Shown: one piece after another, positions 52,279 through 60,756 of the stretch
Layout of the letters: every line of letters starts with the position of its first letter
Position numbering within the stretch: the first letter of the stretch is position 1
Source of the DNA: Reichenbachiella sp.
Lineage (GTDB): Bacteria > Bacteroidota > Bacteroidia > Cytophagales > Cyclobacteriaceae
NCBI RefSeq assembly: GCF_033344935.1
Contig: NZ_JAWPMM010000001.1
Coordinates: 2,218,001 to 2,282,000, forward strand
Length of the DNA: 64,000 nucleotides
Reading direction: 5' to 3'
Notes under the pieces: model-generated
The model's database searches: none
The model's input: the letters and a program-made list of their open reading frames with translations, nothing else
Told to the model about the DNA's origin: nothing
Position numbers and translations under genes: made by a program

Positions 52279-52848
52279 TTAAAGACTAAACTTCTTCAAA
52301 TCCAAGACACATCTTTCTCCTTCTAATAAGTCTTTAGGTGTATTTTCGGCCAGCATATTGGTTACTTCTTTAACTTTCTGGCGATAGTCCTTTTTCAATT
52401 CTTTTCGCTTCACTGCTTCTAAGAATAGACGTACTTCCTCTTGAGATTCCAAAATCAATTCTGGTACTTTCGTTGGTTTGTCATCTTCCCCTTTGGCGAC
52501 CATGGTCACGTACGAGTTGTTGGTTTTTTTCAGCGTACCTTCCTTTACGTTTTCAGCAATCACATTGATACCGACTACAAGAGAGGAATTTCCCACGTAG
52601 ACCACCGACGCTTTCAGATGAACCAAATCACCCACTTCGACGGGCTCTAAGAAATCTACATTGTCTACAGATACTGTCACACAGTAATTGGCGGCATGTT
52701 TACTCGCGCAGGCATAGGCTACCTTGTCAATCAAAGACAATAGTATACCACCATGAATCTTACCTCCAAAATTGGCATAGGAAGGGATCATTAATTCGGT
52801 AATGGTGGTTTTAGAATAGCTTACGGACTTTGCTTTAGCTCTATGCAT
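52279..52848 (-). CDS. Acyl-CoA thioesterase, hotdog fold
   Basis: The 189-residue protein hydrolyses acyl-CoA thioesters. The 4HBT/YciA-type signature is present: YANFGGKIHGGILLSLIDKVAYACASKHA (about 23-51) with the catalytic Asp in LSLIDKVAY, VTVSVDNVDFLEPVEVGDLV and LVVGINVIAENV, NNSYVTMVA. It ends in a short extension KDLLEGERCVLDLKKFSL. Substrate chain length is not readable. A relict of its 3' end lies downstream at 52008-52052. Confidence 0.88.
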   Translation of the reverse strand: MHRAKAKSVSYSKTTITELMIPSYANFGGKIHGGILLSLIDKVAYACASKHAANYCVTVSVDNVDFLEPVEVGDLVHLKASVVYVGNSSLVVGINVIAENVKEGTLKKTNNSYVTMVAKGEDDKPTKVPELILESQEEVRLFLEAVKRKELKKDYRQKVKEVTNMLAENTPKDLLEGERCVLDLKKFSL

Positions 52849-52928
52849 ACGTATGGTATTGGATTAGAAAATGCCAAATTAGATATAATCGGGCTGTTTT
52901 CCGATTTGGTATCTTAGAATTAGAGGAT

Positions 52929-53966
52929 TTACAAATTAGTATTGGTCAAATTGAGAGTATCATATTGAATTGGTTTGATATTCAATACTTCTTCTACAAA
53001 AAGGCTTGTTTCCTCGATGACACTATTTATATCCTTTGATTGCAAGTCAGAGGCCATGACATGATTGCCGACATTAGGGAAGGCAATGACTCTTTTTAGA
53101 TTTCCTTGAGTGTTTGTTTTTTTATCAAAATCTAAAATGCCGGGTACAGAAATGACATGATCGGATTCTTCATCGTTTTTATAATAATAGCCAATGAAGT
53201 AGGGGGTGTTAATCTTTTCAAACACCTCATCCGTCATGGTCTGATCGAGCAATTCCTGGAGCGCAATAAGTGCTTCGGATCGATAGGTCAAGGTCCAGTA
53301 GCGCTCGATAGGAGTACCTACTTTCGTGGAATCACCCACCCGATAATCTCCAATAACAGCTCGGGTTAATTCTTTGCCCCATGGCTTGTTTAAGAGAATC
53401 GCTGTAGGATCGTCGATGGCAGTATTTGGTGAATACATTATTTGGGCCGCGACGGCTTCTGGGTTGTGTGCAGTTAAGTAGATAGATAAAGTGCCTCCGG
53501 TAGAACAAGATACGAGAATGACCTGTTCGCCTATGATTCGGCCGATCGTAATGGCTTCTGCTGCCGAATTCATTAAGGCCGCAGGGGTCAAACCTTCAAA
53601 GGCATCATCACCACTTAACCCATGATGGGATAGTCGTGCTAGGTACAAGTTGCACCCATATTTCTTTGCCAATGTTTGATGTACTGGGGCGGACTCCATC
53701 ACACCAGCAGAAAACCCATGGAGGTAGACCATGGAGTAGGGTGTTTTTCGCACTGAGTCAGCCCAAATGATACGTGATTCATTTTCAGGTTTGATATTTG
53801 GAAATTGACTTTCAAATGCAGCAATGGTACTGTCTATTTTATCGATTGAAATTTCTAGTGTTTCGATGTTGCTCGACACTTTTTCAAAGACTGGTTGTGG
53901 ACCTTGCCAGTAGGCTAGAAATATCAATAATAATAATGCTATGATGACCTTGTATCGCTTCTTCAT
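52929..53966 (-). CDS. Membrane-anchored alpha/beta hydrolase
   Basis: A 345-residue hydrolase with an N-terminal anchor or signal segment (VIIALLLLIFLAYWQ). The fold has YLHGFSAGVMESA (oxyanion), the nucleophile elbow VSCSTGGTLSI (Ser about 152, with S-x-S-x-G instead of the usual G-x-S-x-G), and GNHVMAS (catalytic His, about 305). It is an esterase/lipase-type enzyme of unknown substrate, located in the envelope. Monocistronic. Confidence 0.8.
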   Translation of the reverse strand: MKKRYKVIIALLLLIFLAYWQGPQPVFEKVSSNIETLEISIDKIDSTIAAFESQFPNIKPENESRIIWADSVRKTPYSMVYLHGFSAGVMESAPVHQTLAKKYGCNLYLARLSHHGLSGDDAFEGLTPAALMNSAAEAITIGRIIGEQVILVSCSTGGTLSIYLTAHNPEAVAAQIMYSPNTAIDDPTAILLNKPWGKELTRAVIGDYRVGDSTKVGTPIERYWTLTYRSEALIALQELLDQTMTDEVFEKINTPYFIGYYYKNDEESDHVISVPGILDFDKKTNTQGNLKRVIAFPNVGNHVMASDLQSKDINSVIEETSLFVEEVLNIKPIQYDTLNLTNTNL

Positions 53967-54039
53967 AGAAGTAAGGTCGTTTAGAATCAGGAATTAATCA
54001 ATACTTAGCCAATATCCTGAAAGAAAATGGCTTTGAAAT

Positions 54040-54315
54040 TCATTCCTTAAGTTTGCAAGTCATAAAAAACTCTTGTTTTCCACCACTGCTTGTTGCTAAG
54101 TCTTTGCGATTGTCCAACTCGAAATCCGTGATTTCTTCTTTTGTCTTTTCACATTGGAGGGATTGGTCTTCTTGAGTTAAAATAAGAATACCATCTTTAT
54201 CCAAAGTTTGGATGAGTCGTGTGCAAATGTAGCAGTTGGTTTCAGGTTCAGCATCTTCTTCACAACTCATGAGTCCATAAAAAAGAAGAGATAGGAATAT
54301 TAGTTTTAGCTTCAT
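54040..54315 (-). CDS. Small lipoprotein, hypothetical
   Basis: The 91-residue product has a lipobox (LFYGLMSCEE, Cys about 18) and further cysteines (NCYICTR, LQCEK, MTCKLKE) that could form disulfides in the periplasm. The family is not recognised. Its position next to a Crp-type regulator may be coincidental. Confidence 0.65.
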   Translation of the reverse strand: MKLKLIFLSLLFYGLMSCEEDAEPETNCYICTRLIQTLDKDGILILTQEDQSLQCEKTKEEITDFELDNRKDLATSSGGKQEFFMTCKLKE

Positions 54316-54384
54316 GTTTGATTTTTATTGATTTTTCAAATATGAACCTTAAATAAGAAGATTCCATTTACATATGTAAAGGGA

Positions 54385-54993
54385 TTACTCCTCTCTGAAA
54401 ATTCTTTTCCTAATTCTGCTTAGCTGAGTAGGTGTAATTCCAATAAATCTTGCAATTTGATATTGTGGTATCATATTTTCAAGCTCTGGATATCTTTCTC
54501 TAAACAATTTGTATCGTTCGTCTGCCTGAAGGGTGAAATATTCAAACTCTTTTTGCTCTTTGCCTATGAAAAACAGTTCGGTCATTTTTCTACTCCATGC
54601 CGCCACTTCTTGATTATGATCGATAAGGTTTTTCCAATCATTGTAATTGCCTACGAACACTTTGGCAGGAGTGAGGGTTTGAATGTTTACTCGATTTGGG
54701 GTCGCCGTAACTAAAGAAGTTAGGGCTCCCACATAAGAAATGGCAGTTTTAAAATAAATGGGAGTAAATATTGTTTTAGTGTGCTCTGAGCCATCTCCAT
54801 TGGTGATATATGCTCTTAGTACACCGTCAAGCAAAATACCGAATTGATTTTCAATTCGCCCTGCTTTAGCAAAATATGCTCCTTTTTTAAATTCAGCTAC
54901 TTGAAATATTTTTTTTATCTCATGCCAACTATCATCTGAAATTAAGGATAGTTGGTTGACGTATGTTTTAATTTGATCTAAGGGTTCTTCCAT
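54385..54993 (-). CDS. Crp/Fnr-family transcriptional regulator
   Basis: A 202-residue regulator with a cNMP-binding-like N-terminal domain (FKKGAYFAKAGRIENQFGILLDGVLRAY) and a short HTH (IPQYQIARFIGITPTQLSRIRKRIF). It is paralogous to the one at 7810-8394. The motifs for heme, iron-sulfur or firm cAMP binding are lacking. It is monocistronic, and the ligand is unknown. Confidence 0.88.
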   Translation of the reverse strand: MEEPLDQIKTYVNQLSLISDDSWHEIKKIFQVAEFKKGAYFAKAGRIENQFGILLDGVLRAYITNGDGSEHTKTIFTPIYFKTAISYVGALTSLVTATPNRVNIQTLTPAKVFVGNYNDWKNLIDHNQEVAAWSRKMTELFFIGKEQKEFEYFTLQADERYKLFRERYPELENMIPQYQIARFIGITPTQLSRIRKRIFREE

Positions 54994-55020
54994 TTCACTA
55001 ATCTAAAAAAAAAGGACACA

Positions 55021-55047
55021 AAAAAACCACGTCCTTTCGAACGTGGT
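55021..55047 (-). terminator. Terminator after the ferredoxin gene
   Basis: On the minus strand ACCACGT and ACGTGGT form the stem followed by a run of T. It lies about 45 bases past the ferredoxin stop and just before the Crp-type regulator start. Confidence 0.75.
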
Positions 55048-55093
55048 ATATATCATTGGAGCCAAAGACTTGGCTTTGGGTGTCTTGTCTTTT

Positions 55094-55441
55094 TTACTCG
55101 TTGTGCAACCAAGCTTTTTTAGCCAAAAGCTCTTCTTCTGTTTCTACGTAATCTGGATCATCCACACAACAATCCACCGGACAAACAGCTGCACACTGTG
55201 GTTCTTCATGGAAGCCGTTACACTCGGTACATTTTCCAGGAACGATGTAATACAAATCCTCATCAACGGGCTCTTGTGGCGCATTGGCATCCACTTGAGT
55301 ACCGTCTTCCAGTTCAACTTCGGTCAAGCTAGTTCCACCAGCCCAATCCCACTCGATTCCACCTTCGTAGATCGCAGTATTTGGGCATTCTGGCTCACAA
55401 GCTCCGCAATTGATGCATTCGTCGGTAATAATTATTGCCAT
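55094..55441 (-). CDS. 4Fe-4S dicluster ferredoxin
   Basis: The 115-residue protein has two cluster motifs: [20 protein letters not shown] (about 9-28) and [22 protein letters not shown], the second with the enlarged loop of the long-type bacterial ferredoxins such as YfhL-like forms. It carries electrons in the cytoplasm. It is divergent from the acyl-CoA reductase with a shared short promoter region, an arrangement that may hint at electron supply to lipid chemistry, though this is inference. Confidence 0.92.
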   Translation of the reverse strand: MAIIITDECINCGACEPECPNTAIYEGGIEWDWAGGTSLTEVELEDGTQVDANAPQEPVDEDLYYIVPGKCTECNGFHEEPQCAAVCPVDCCVDDPDYVETEEELLAKKAWLHNE

Positions 55442-55475
55442 TTCCGTTTATTTATTGATACTTAAAATAAGTGTG

Positions 55476-55505
55476 CAAAAATACTGATTAATTTTACCCG
55501 CCAAA
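55476..55505 (-). promoter_or_regulatory. Promoter of the ferredoxin gene
   Basis: On the minus strand TTTG, 18 bases, then TATTTTTG, close to the consensus TTTG-N19-TAnnTTTG. It predicts a leader of about 30 nt. Confidence 0.65.
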
Positions 55506-55547
55506 ATGTTTGGCATGTTAGTTTATCTATACTGATTTATTTGATTT

Positions 55548-56546
55548 ATGTTGTTGATTGACAGAATAAAATCCTTTGAAACGCTGGGAAACCGTTTGAA
55601 AAATCTTTCTTCAGAAGAGATGGAAGAGCTGTGCTTGGGTGCACGAAACGAAAATGCCTGGTTTGTCGAAGACAATGTAAAGATGGCAATTGAGGGGATT
55701 GGGATGTTTTTGGATCATGATACACTTGATTCCTGGCTGAAGAATTATCCACTAGATCAAATTGAGCCTAAGAAAATCGGGATAATAGCTGCTGGAAATA
55801 TTCCTTTGGTGGGATTTCATGATGTCATGTGCGTATTGCTTTCCGGTCATCACCTGATGATCAAGATGAGTTCTAAGGATGGAATTTTAATGCGATTTGT
55901 ATTGGAAGAACTTTTTAGAATTGAACCCGAGTTCAAATCACAAGTGACTTTCGTTGAGCGTTTGAATGATGCAGATGCATTTATTGCTACCGGTAGCGAC
56001 AATTCAGCGAGATATTTTGAATATTATTTCAAAAACAAACCAAATGTGATCCGTAAAAACCGTACTTCGGTGGCTGTATTTACTGGAAATGAATCAGAAC
56101 AAGATTACGAAAATCTCGGACACGATATTTTCCAGTATTATGGATTAGGGTGTCGCAATGTTTCGAAACTATTTGTACCAAAAGGTTATAATTTCAGTCC
56201 CTTTCTGGATGCACTTAAACCCTTTGAACCTGTTATCCATCATCATAAATACCGAAACAACTACGATTACAACAAGTCTATCTATTTGGTGAATAGAGAG
56301 CCGTTTCTTGATACGGAATATTTACTCATCAGAGAAAGTGAAGAATTGGTATCTCCAATTTCAGTGCTTTATTATCAACAGTATAATGATGAAAAGGAAT
56401 TGAATCAAATCTTAAAAGAAAATGCAGAGAAGATTCAATGTGTGGTGGGCGGCAATCATATTCCATTTGGTCAAGCACAAAAGCCTGGAGTCGCAGACTA
56501 TGCCGATGGGGTAGATACGATGGCCTTTTTGACTGGTTTATCTTGA
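55548..56546 (+). CDS. Acyl-CoA reductase (LuxC-like)
   Basis: The 332-residue protein belongs to the LuxC/acyl-CoA reductase family: KIGIIAAGNIPLVGFHDVMCVLLSGH (about 76-101), MIKMSSKDG, TGSDNSARYFEYYF, KNRTSVAVFTGNES and the candidate catalytic cysteine in YYGLGCRNVSKLFVP (about 203). LuxC-type enzymes reduce acyl-CoA or acyl-phosphate to aldehydes with NADPH. In Bacteroidota this gene usually occurs next to a ferredoxin, as here. Its 3' end overlaps the convergent hydroxylase gene by 49 bases. Confidence 0.85.
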   Translation: MLLIDRIKSFETLGNRLKNLSSEEMEELCLGARNENAWFVEDNVKMAIEGIGMFLDHDTLDSWLKNYPLDQIEPKKIGIIAAGNIPLVGFHDVMCVLLSGHHLMIKMSSKDGILMRFVLEELFRIEPEFKSQVTFVERLNDADAFIATGSDNSARYFEYYFKNKPNVIRKNRTSVAVFTGNESEQDYENLGHDIFQYYGLGCRNVSKLFVPKGYNFSPFLDALKPFEPVIHHHKYRNNYDYNKSIYLVNREPFLDTEYLLIRESEELVSPISVLYYQQYNDEKELNQILKENAEKIQCVVGGNHIPFGQAQKPGVADYADGVDTMAFLTGLS

Positions 56547-57310
56547 GTCTTTCTTGATTTCACTTCATTGTAGGTTTTTTGATAGGCTTCGTGTTCTGTG
56601 CCCATCCAGCGATCCCACCAGCTAAAGTATAGTCCATAATTAGCATTGAAATGCTTGTGATGCATATCGTGGTGCGTAGTGGTCGTGTGCCAGTTGAGCC
56701 ATTTACTATCCACAAACTTTTTAGGGAATAGCTCGAATCCCAAATGTCCCATCACGTTTCTGGTAATCATATATATGAGAAATGAGAATATAGCGATGGA
56801 GTGAAGAGGAAGTGAAAATATCAAAATTGGGAACACACTAGCCTGAACTACCGCTTCCAGCGGGTGAAAAGCGTAAGCTGCCCAAGGGGATGGATTGGTG
56901 GATTGATGATGAACCTTGTGAACATATTTGAATATACTTTTATGATGCATCCATTTGTGTGTCCAATAGAAGTAAAAATCGTGAAATAGTATCATGATGG
57001 CAATGCTAATAATAACCCATAGCCAACCATGTTGTGCCACGTCTTGATAAATCTGTGTGCCACCGTTCCTCTTTGAATAATGTATGAACGTACCAAAGAT
57101 GGAGAAAACAAGCACAGTGGACATGGAATAGGCGAACTCAGAAAGTTTCCTTTTTAGGCTTGGTAGTTTTTTTTGTATAATGAGATGTTCTAATGGTTTC
57201 TTTAGAATCACCCATATCAGTAGATAACTACCGGAGGCGAAAATGAAGTAGCGAAGAAAATCTATTACTACTATTCGTTGCCATATTTCTGTTGTCAATT
57301 GAAAATCCAT
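56498..57310 (-). CDS. Sterol desaturase / fatty acid hydroxylase family membrane protein
   Basis: The 270-residue membrane protein carries the diiron histidine boxes of the family: HDFYFYWTHKWMHH (about 114-127), HKVHHQS and WHTTTTHHDMHHKHFNANYG. Several hydrophobic segments flank them. Members hydroxylate or desaturate lipid chains. Substrate unknown, perhaps sphingolipid or carotenoid precursors in Bacteroidota. It converges with and overlaps the acyl-CoA reductase gene; together with the CDF gene downstream of it in gene order it forms a loose group. Confidence 0.87.
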   Translation of the reverse strand: MDFQLTTEIWQRIVVIDFLRYFIFASGSYLLIWVILKKPLEHLIIQKKLPSLKRKLSEFAYSMSTVLVFSIFGTFIHYSKRNGGTQIYQDVAQHGWLWVIISIAIMILFHDFYFYWTHKWMHHKSIFKYVHKVHHQSTNPSPWAAYAFHPLEAVVQASVFPILIFSLPLHSIAIFSFLIYMITRNVMGHLGFELFPKKFVDSKWLNWHTTTTHHDMHHKHFNANYGLYFSWWDRWMGTEHEAYQKTYNEVKSRKTQDKPVKKAIVSTPSA

Positions 57311-57333
57311 CGAGTTTTGAATTTAATCAAATA

Positions 57334-58227
57334 TTAGCACTCTTCCAGATCGCAATGCTCTTCTGGAGATTCCAACTCGATAGTGACATGATCTATTTCT
57401 CCAGCTTTAAGAATGTCTCGGGCCTTTGATTTTATAATTGCCCCAGTGTCTAAATCCACATCTTGATCTAACACCAGATGAACAGTCATGACATGATAGT
57501 CGCCATCCATGGTCCAAGTGTGCATGTCATGGACTTTGGCTACGTGATGGATTTGTTTTAGCTCTTCTTCCAACGCAGATGTATTGACATCTGGTGGAAT
57601 GCTTTGCAAGATGATCTTGGTACTGTTTTTTAAGTTCCTAAAAACATTGACTAGAATATATCCAGCAATAAGTAAAGATAGTAGAGGGTCTAAAATTGGA
57701 ACGTCAAAAAAGTTCATGACGATACTGCCAATCAGTACAGCGACCCAGCCTAAGACATCTTCCAGTAAGTGAAGTGAAACCACTTTTTCATTAGCGGTTT
57801 TTCCTTTCCTGGTTTTAAGAACCGCAGCACCATTTACGATTACCCCCAGCACTGCCAGTATCATCATGCCGGTAGTTTCTGGCTGCTCTGGAGCTAGTAA
57901 TCGCGGGATGGTTTCCATCAATATGAAAACTGATCCGATCAATAGAACCACCGAGTTGAGAATGGCGCTCAATACAGAAAAGCGCTTGTATCCATAGGAA
58001 AAGGTAGGCGTACGGCCTTTGTGCGAGATTTTTTGAAAATACCATGAGATGCCTAAACTCAGACAATCACCCAGATCATGAATGGCATCAGAAATGATGG
58101 CCACACTATTGACATAAAACCCACCAATAAACTCAACAATGGTAAAACCCAAGTTGAGAAAAAAGGCTGTCTTGATGTTACTTACATCGTGATGGTTGTG
58201 ATCATGTCCGTGGTGATGGTGAGGCAT
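57334..58227 (-). CDS. Cation diffusion facilitator (CzcD-type) metal exporter
   Basis: The 297-residue protein starts with a histidine-rich tail (MPHHHHGHDHNHHD), has six hydrophobic segments and the CDF metal site residues: VAIISDAIHDLGDCLSLGIS (about 45-64) and HLLEDVLGWVAVLIGS (about 150-165), and a cytoplasmic C-terminal domain (VHDMHTWTMDGDYHVMTVHLV). It exports zinc or related divalent metals by proton exchange. The gene starts immediately after the stop of the pyridoxamine-oxidase-like gene, TAA-ATG without a spacer. Confidence 0.92.
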   Translation of the reverse strand: MPHHHHGHDHNHHDVSNIKTAFFLNLGFTIVEFIGGFYVNSVAIISDAIHDLGDCLSLGISWYFQKISHKGRTPTFSYGYKRFSVLSAILNSVVLLIGSVFILMETIPRLLAPEQPETTGMMILAVLGVIVNGAAVLKTRKGKTANEKVVSLHLLEDVLGWVAVLIGSIVMNFFDVPILDPLLSLLIAGYILVNVFRNLKNSTKIILQSIPPDVNTSALEEELKQIHHVAKVHDMHTWTMDGDYHVMTVHLVLDQDVDLDTGAIIKSKARDILKAGEIDHVTIELESPEEHCDLEEC

Positions 58228-58770
58228 TTATATTTTTTGTCCAGTAGGAAGGCCGTCTAGAGAAGTCATATTTTTCTCTTCCCAGTATGCTTTCACTTTT
58301 TGCCGTCCTTTTTTATCATGATAAATATCCAACAAATCTCTGTGTTCTACAAAGTCGTATAGTGGTACGGCCATGCCGCAAGAGTGCTGGATGTGCTCTA
58401 CATCTACCAAAAAGATTTGTCTTGAGCCTGTGTTTGCTTTGAAAAGTGGGCCATAAGTTGCCCATTCTTCATCCTGCTCATAGATGGCTTTTGCAGATCC
58501 GTAAATTCTCATAATGTTTGGCTTTCCTTCAAAAGCACACATCATAATAGTCATTCGGTTGTTGGCCAAAATGTGAGCTGCTGTTTCGTTTCCGCTACCA
58601 GTCAGATTGAGCCACGCTACTTGTGTAGGACTGATTATTCTGAATGAATCCGTTCCTTTAGGAGAGAGATTGATTTTGCCATCGGCAGCAGCTGTGGCCA
58701 CAAAAAACATCTGCTGTGCTTCAATGAATTTTCTAGTTTTTTCGTCGATAGACGTAATGAGTTTGGACAT
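58228..58770 (-). CDS. Pyridoxamine 5'-phosphate oxidase-like flavin protein
   Basis: The 180-residue protein is a split-barrel flavin-binding protein: FVATAAADGKINLSPKGTDSF (about 23-43), AWLNLTGSGNETAAHILANNRMTIMMCAFEGKPNIMRIYG. This is the general-stress/PNPOx-like branch, not the biosynthetic PdxH; FMN or heme binding and the substrate cannot be read. The downstream gene on the same transcript is the CDF exporter. Confidence 0.85.
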   Translation of the reverse strand: MSKLITSIDEKTRKFIEAQQMFFVATAAADGKINLSPKGTDSFRIISPTQVAWLNLTGSGNETAAHILANNRMTIMMCAFEGKPNIMRIYGSAKAIYEQDEEWATYGPLFKANTGSRQIFLVDVEHIQHSCGMAVPLYDFVEHRDLLDIYHDKKGRQKVKAYWEEKNMTSLDGLPTGQKI

Positions 58771-58965
58771 ATTGATGTTAATTAATTTCTAATTGAACGA
58801 ATAAACCTAAGATAGGATTTATTGATTTAGAAGAGAAAATTAGTGCTTACCTAAAAGTGCAGGAGCTAATTTGGATGAAAAGCCTTAATGCATTCATCGA
58901 AATCTATTCATTATTGTCTCAAACGTCTGGCAAAACAGTTATTTTAGAGTATCTGACCCTGACAA

Positions 58966-59862
58966 ATGCATTTCTATAAACATCAAAATCGACAGTTCGA
59001 ATCCGATATATTGACGGTGGGCTGTATTGCGGGAATGATGAGAATGGCGGTGGCCATCTACCGCGATCTTCCATTGGAAGTTATTGATATGGATTTTGTA
59101 GTTGATTGCTCGCTTTGTGTGATCTTCCTGCTCCCGCTTATTCTCCTCCGATTTCGTATCCGCTTTGAATACATTGCTGTGCCCTTTTCTTTCTTGATGG
59201 TTGGTTTCTTATGTGCCAACTGGATTGTACTTAATGGGATCCGAGGCATGGGAGAATATTACTTCATTGGAGGAATGATCTTGATCGCCTTGATCAATAA
59301 TGGGAAATGGTTAGTCTTTTTTGTGGTAAGCTGTGTCTTGCTTGAGGTTGGTTTACTGTATGTAGCCATTTTCCGTACGGATTTGATGCCGCAAATCAAT
59401 GAAGATGATAAGAACATTTATCATTACCTCTGGATTACTGTAGTGGTGACGGTGGCGCTGTTATATCATAAGTCTCAATTTGATAGCAAGCGACAAGATT
59501 TAAAGAGTAATCAAAAGAGTTTAGAGTCAAAGATTGAAACACTTGAATCTCAAAATGTTCAATTAGAGCAGCAAAAAGCCTTACTACAGAAGTCGAACGA
59601 TTGGCTAGAGGAGAATATCAAACAACGGAGTGAAAAACTAATAGGGCAGAGAGCATCTATTGAAAAGTATCTTTCGGTTACTCTCTTTGAAATAGGACCT
59701 TACCTGGAATCCACGGTTAATTCAATTGATCAATTGGATAAAGGAACAAAGCAAACGCCGATGGGGACCCTGCTCATGGAATCGGCCGACCATCTTCAAT
59801 CTGCCATACGTGCTGTGACCAGCAAACTGAAGAATGGTAATTACTATAATCCAGAAAATTAG
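58966..59862 (+). CDS. Membrane protein with degenerate histidine-kinase DHp (no ATPase domain)
   Basis: A 298-residue protein with about five to six membrane segments (residues 15-168), a long coiled coil (KSLESKIETLESQNVQLEQQ), and a C-terminal helical region aligning with the DHp of its neighbour. At the place of the phosphoacceptor His it has F241 (VTLFEIGPYLESTV). It has no N, G1 or G2 boxes and stops where a HATPase domain would begin. It may be a dimerisation scaffold or a partner of the downstream protein. Confidence 0.65.
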   Translation: MHFYKHQNRQFESDILTVGCIAGMMRMAVAIYRDLPLEVIDMDFVVDCSLCVIFLLPLILLRFRIRFEYIAVPFSFLMVGFLCANWIVLNGIRGMGEYYFIGGMILIALINNGKWLVFFVVSCVLLEVGLLYVAIFRTDLMPQINEDDKNIYHYLWITVVVTVALLYHKSQFDSKRQDLKSNQKSLESKIETLESQNVQLEQQKALLQKSNDWLEENIKQRSEKLIGQRASIEKYLSVTLFEIGPYLESTVNSIDQLDKGTKQTPMGTLLMESADHLQSAIRAVTSKLKNGNYYNPEN

Positions 59863-59871
59863 AAGTAGCAT

Positions 59872-60756
59872 TTGATACCTGTAAATTCAAATATTGAACA
59901 AAACGAACTCAAGTTATTTAGACTAGTGTTAGTTGCATCTGTGGCGTTCTGGTCTTTAGGTGTGGTCAAAGACCTATGGTTTGATGCGGATCAAGCGATA
60001 ATTGTGCTGGATATTATTTCATTTTTGATCTCACTCGTTACTTTGTTGGCATTATCAAAGGGTGCTAACCCAAATCTGACGGCTAACTGTTACTGTTTGA
60101 CCTGGTTACCTATGTTCGTTTTGTATTGGAAATTTTTGGGAGGAGTAGAAGGCTCTGCTACTTATATCTATTTTTCGATCTGTGTTATTTTTCTAGGTGT
60201 ATTGAATGGGAAAGCTCGATTGTTTATGATTGTTTCCCTTTGCTTAGTAAATATTATTCTGACATTGGATGCAGATCCTGAAGTGCTTCTGAAAATAAGC
60301 TCAACGGAAAATTTGATCAACCCGCTTTCCTTCAACTATCTTTTCAACTCTGCGATTGTAGCGGCAATTGTAGTTTTTATCAAAGTGAGATTCGATCAAG
60401 AACGGGAAGATATAGAAGCACAAAATCAAAACCTCGATAAGATAAATACCGAGTTGCAAATCAAAAATCAGTTGTTAAGCAATCAACAAGAGCAGATTAG
60501 ACATATCCAGAATAATTTGGAAGAGTTGGTCCATGAGCGCACGCTTGAATTAGAAAACAGAAACAAGGAACTAGAGGCCTATGCTTATGATAATGCTCAT
60601 GTAGTCAGAAGACCCTTATCGAATATATTGAGCCTATTGGATATTTTAAATCAAGAAGACAATGATGGCGTGAGCAAAGATCAGTTAAAGGAGATTAGAA
60701 CTAAAGCCAGTAATTTGGATGAGGTAGTAAAGAAGATCAATATGATCTTACACTAG
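59872..60756 (+). CDS. Membrane histidine-kinase-like protein with DHp His but no ATPase domain
   Basis: A 294-residue protein organised like its upstream neighbour: about six membrane segments (to about 172), a coiled coil (LDKINTELQIKNQLLSNQQ), and a DHp-type helix AYAYDNAHVVRRPLSNILSL with H243 at the phosphoacceptor position and R-P-L after it, as in histidine kinases. The protein stops right after DHp, with no ATP-binding domain. It starts at TTG nine bases after the previous stop. It could be phosphorylated by a separate kinase or act by pairing. Confidence 0.7.
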   Translation: MIPVNSNIEQNELKLFRLVLVASVAFWSLGVVKDLWFDADQAIIVLDIISFLISLVTLLALSKGANPNLTANCYCLTWLPMFVLYWKFLGGVEGSATYIYFSICVIFLGVLNGKARLFMIVSLCLVNIILTLDADPEVLLKISSTENLINPLSFNYLFNSAIVAAIVVFIKVRFDQEREDIEAQNQNLDKINTELQIKNQLLSNQQEQIRHIQNNLEELVHERTLELENRNKELEAYAYDNAHVVRRPLSNILSLLDILNQEDNDGVSKDQLKEIRTKASNLDEVVKKINMILH

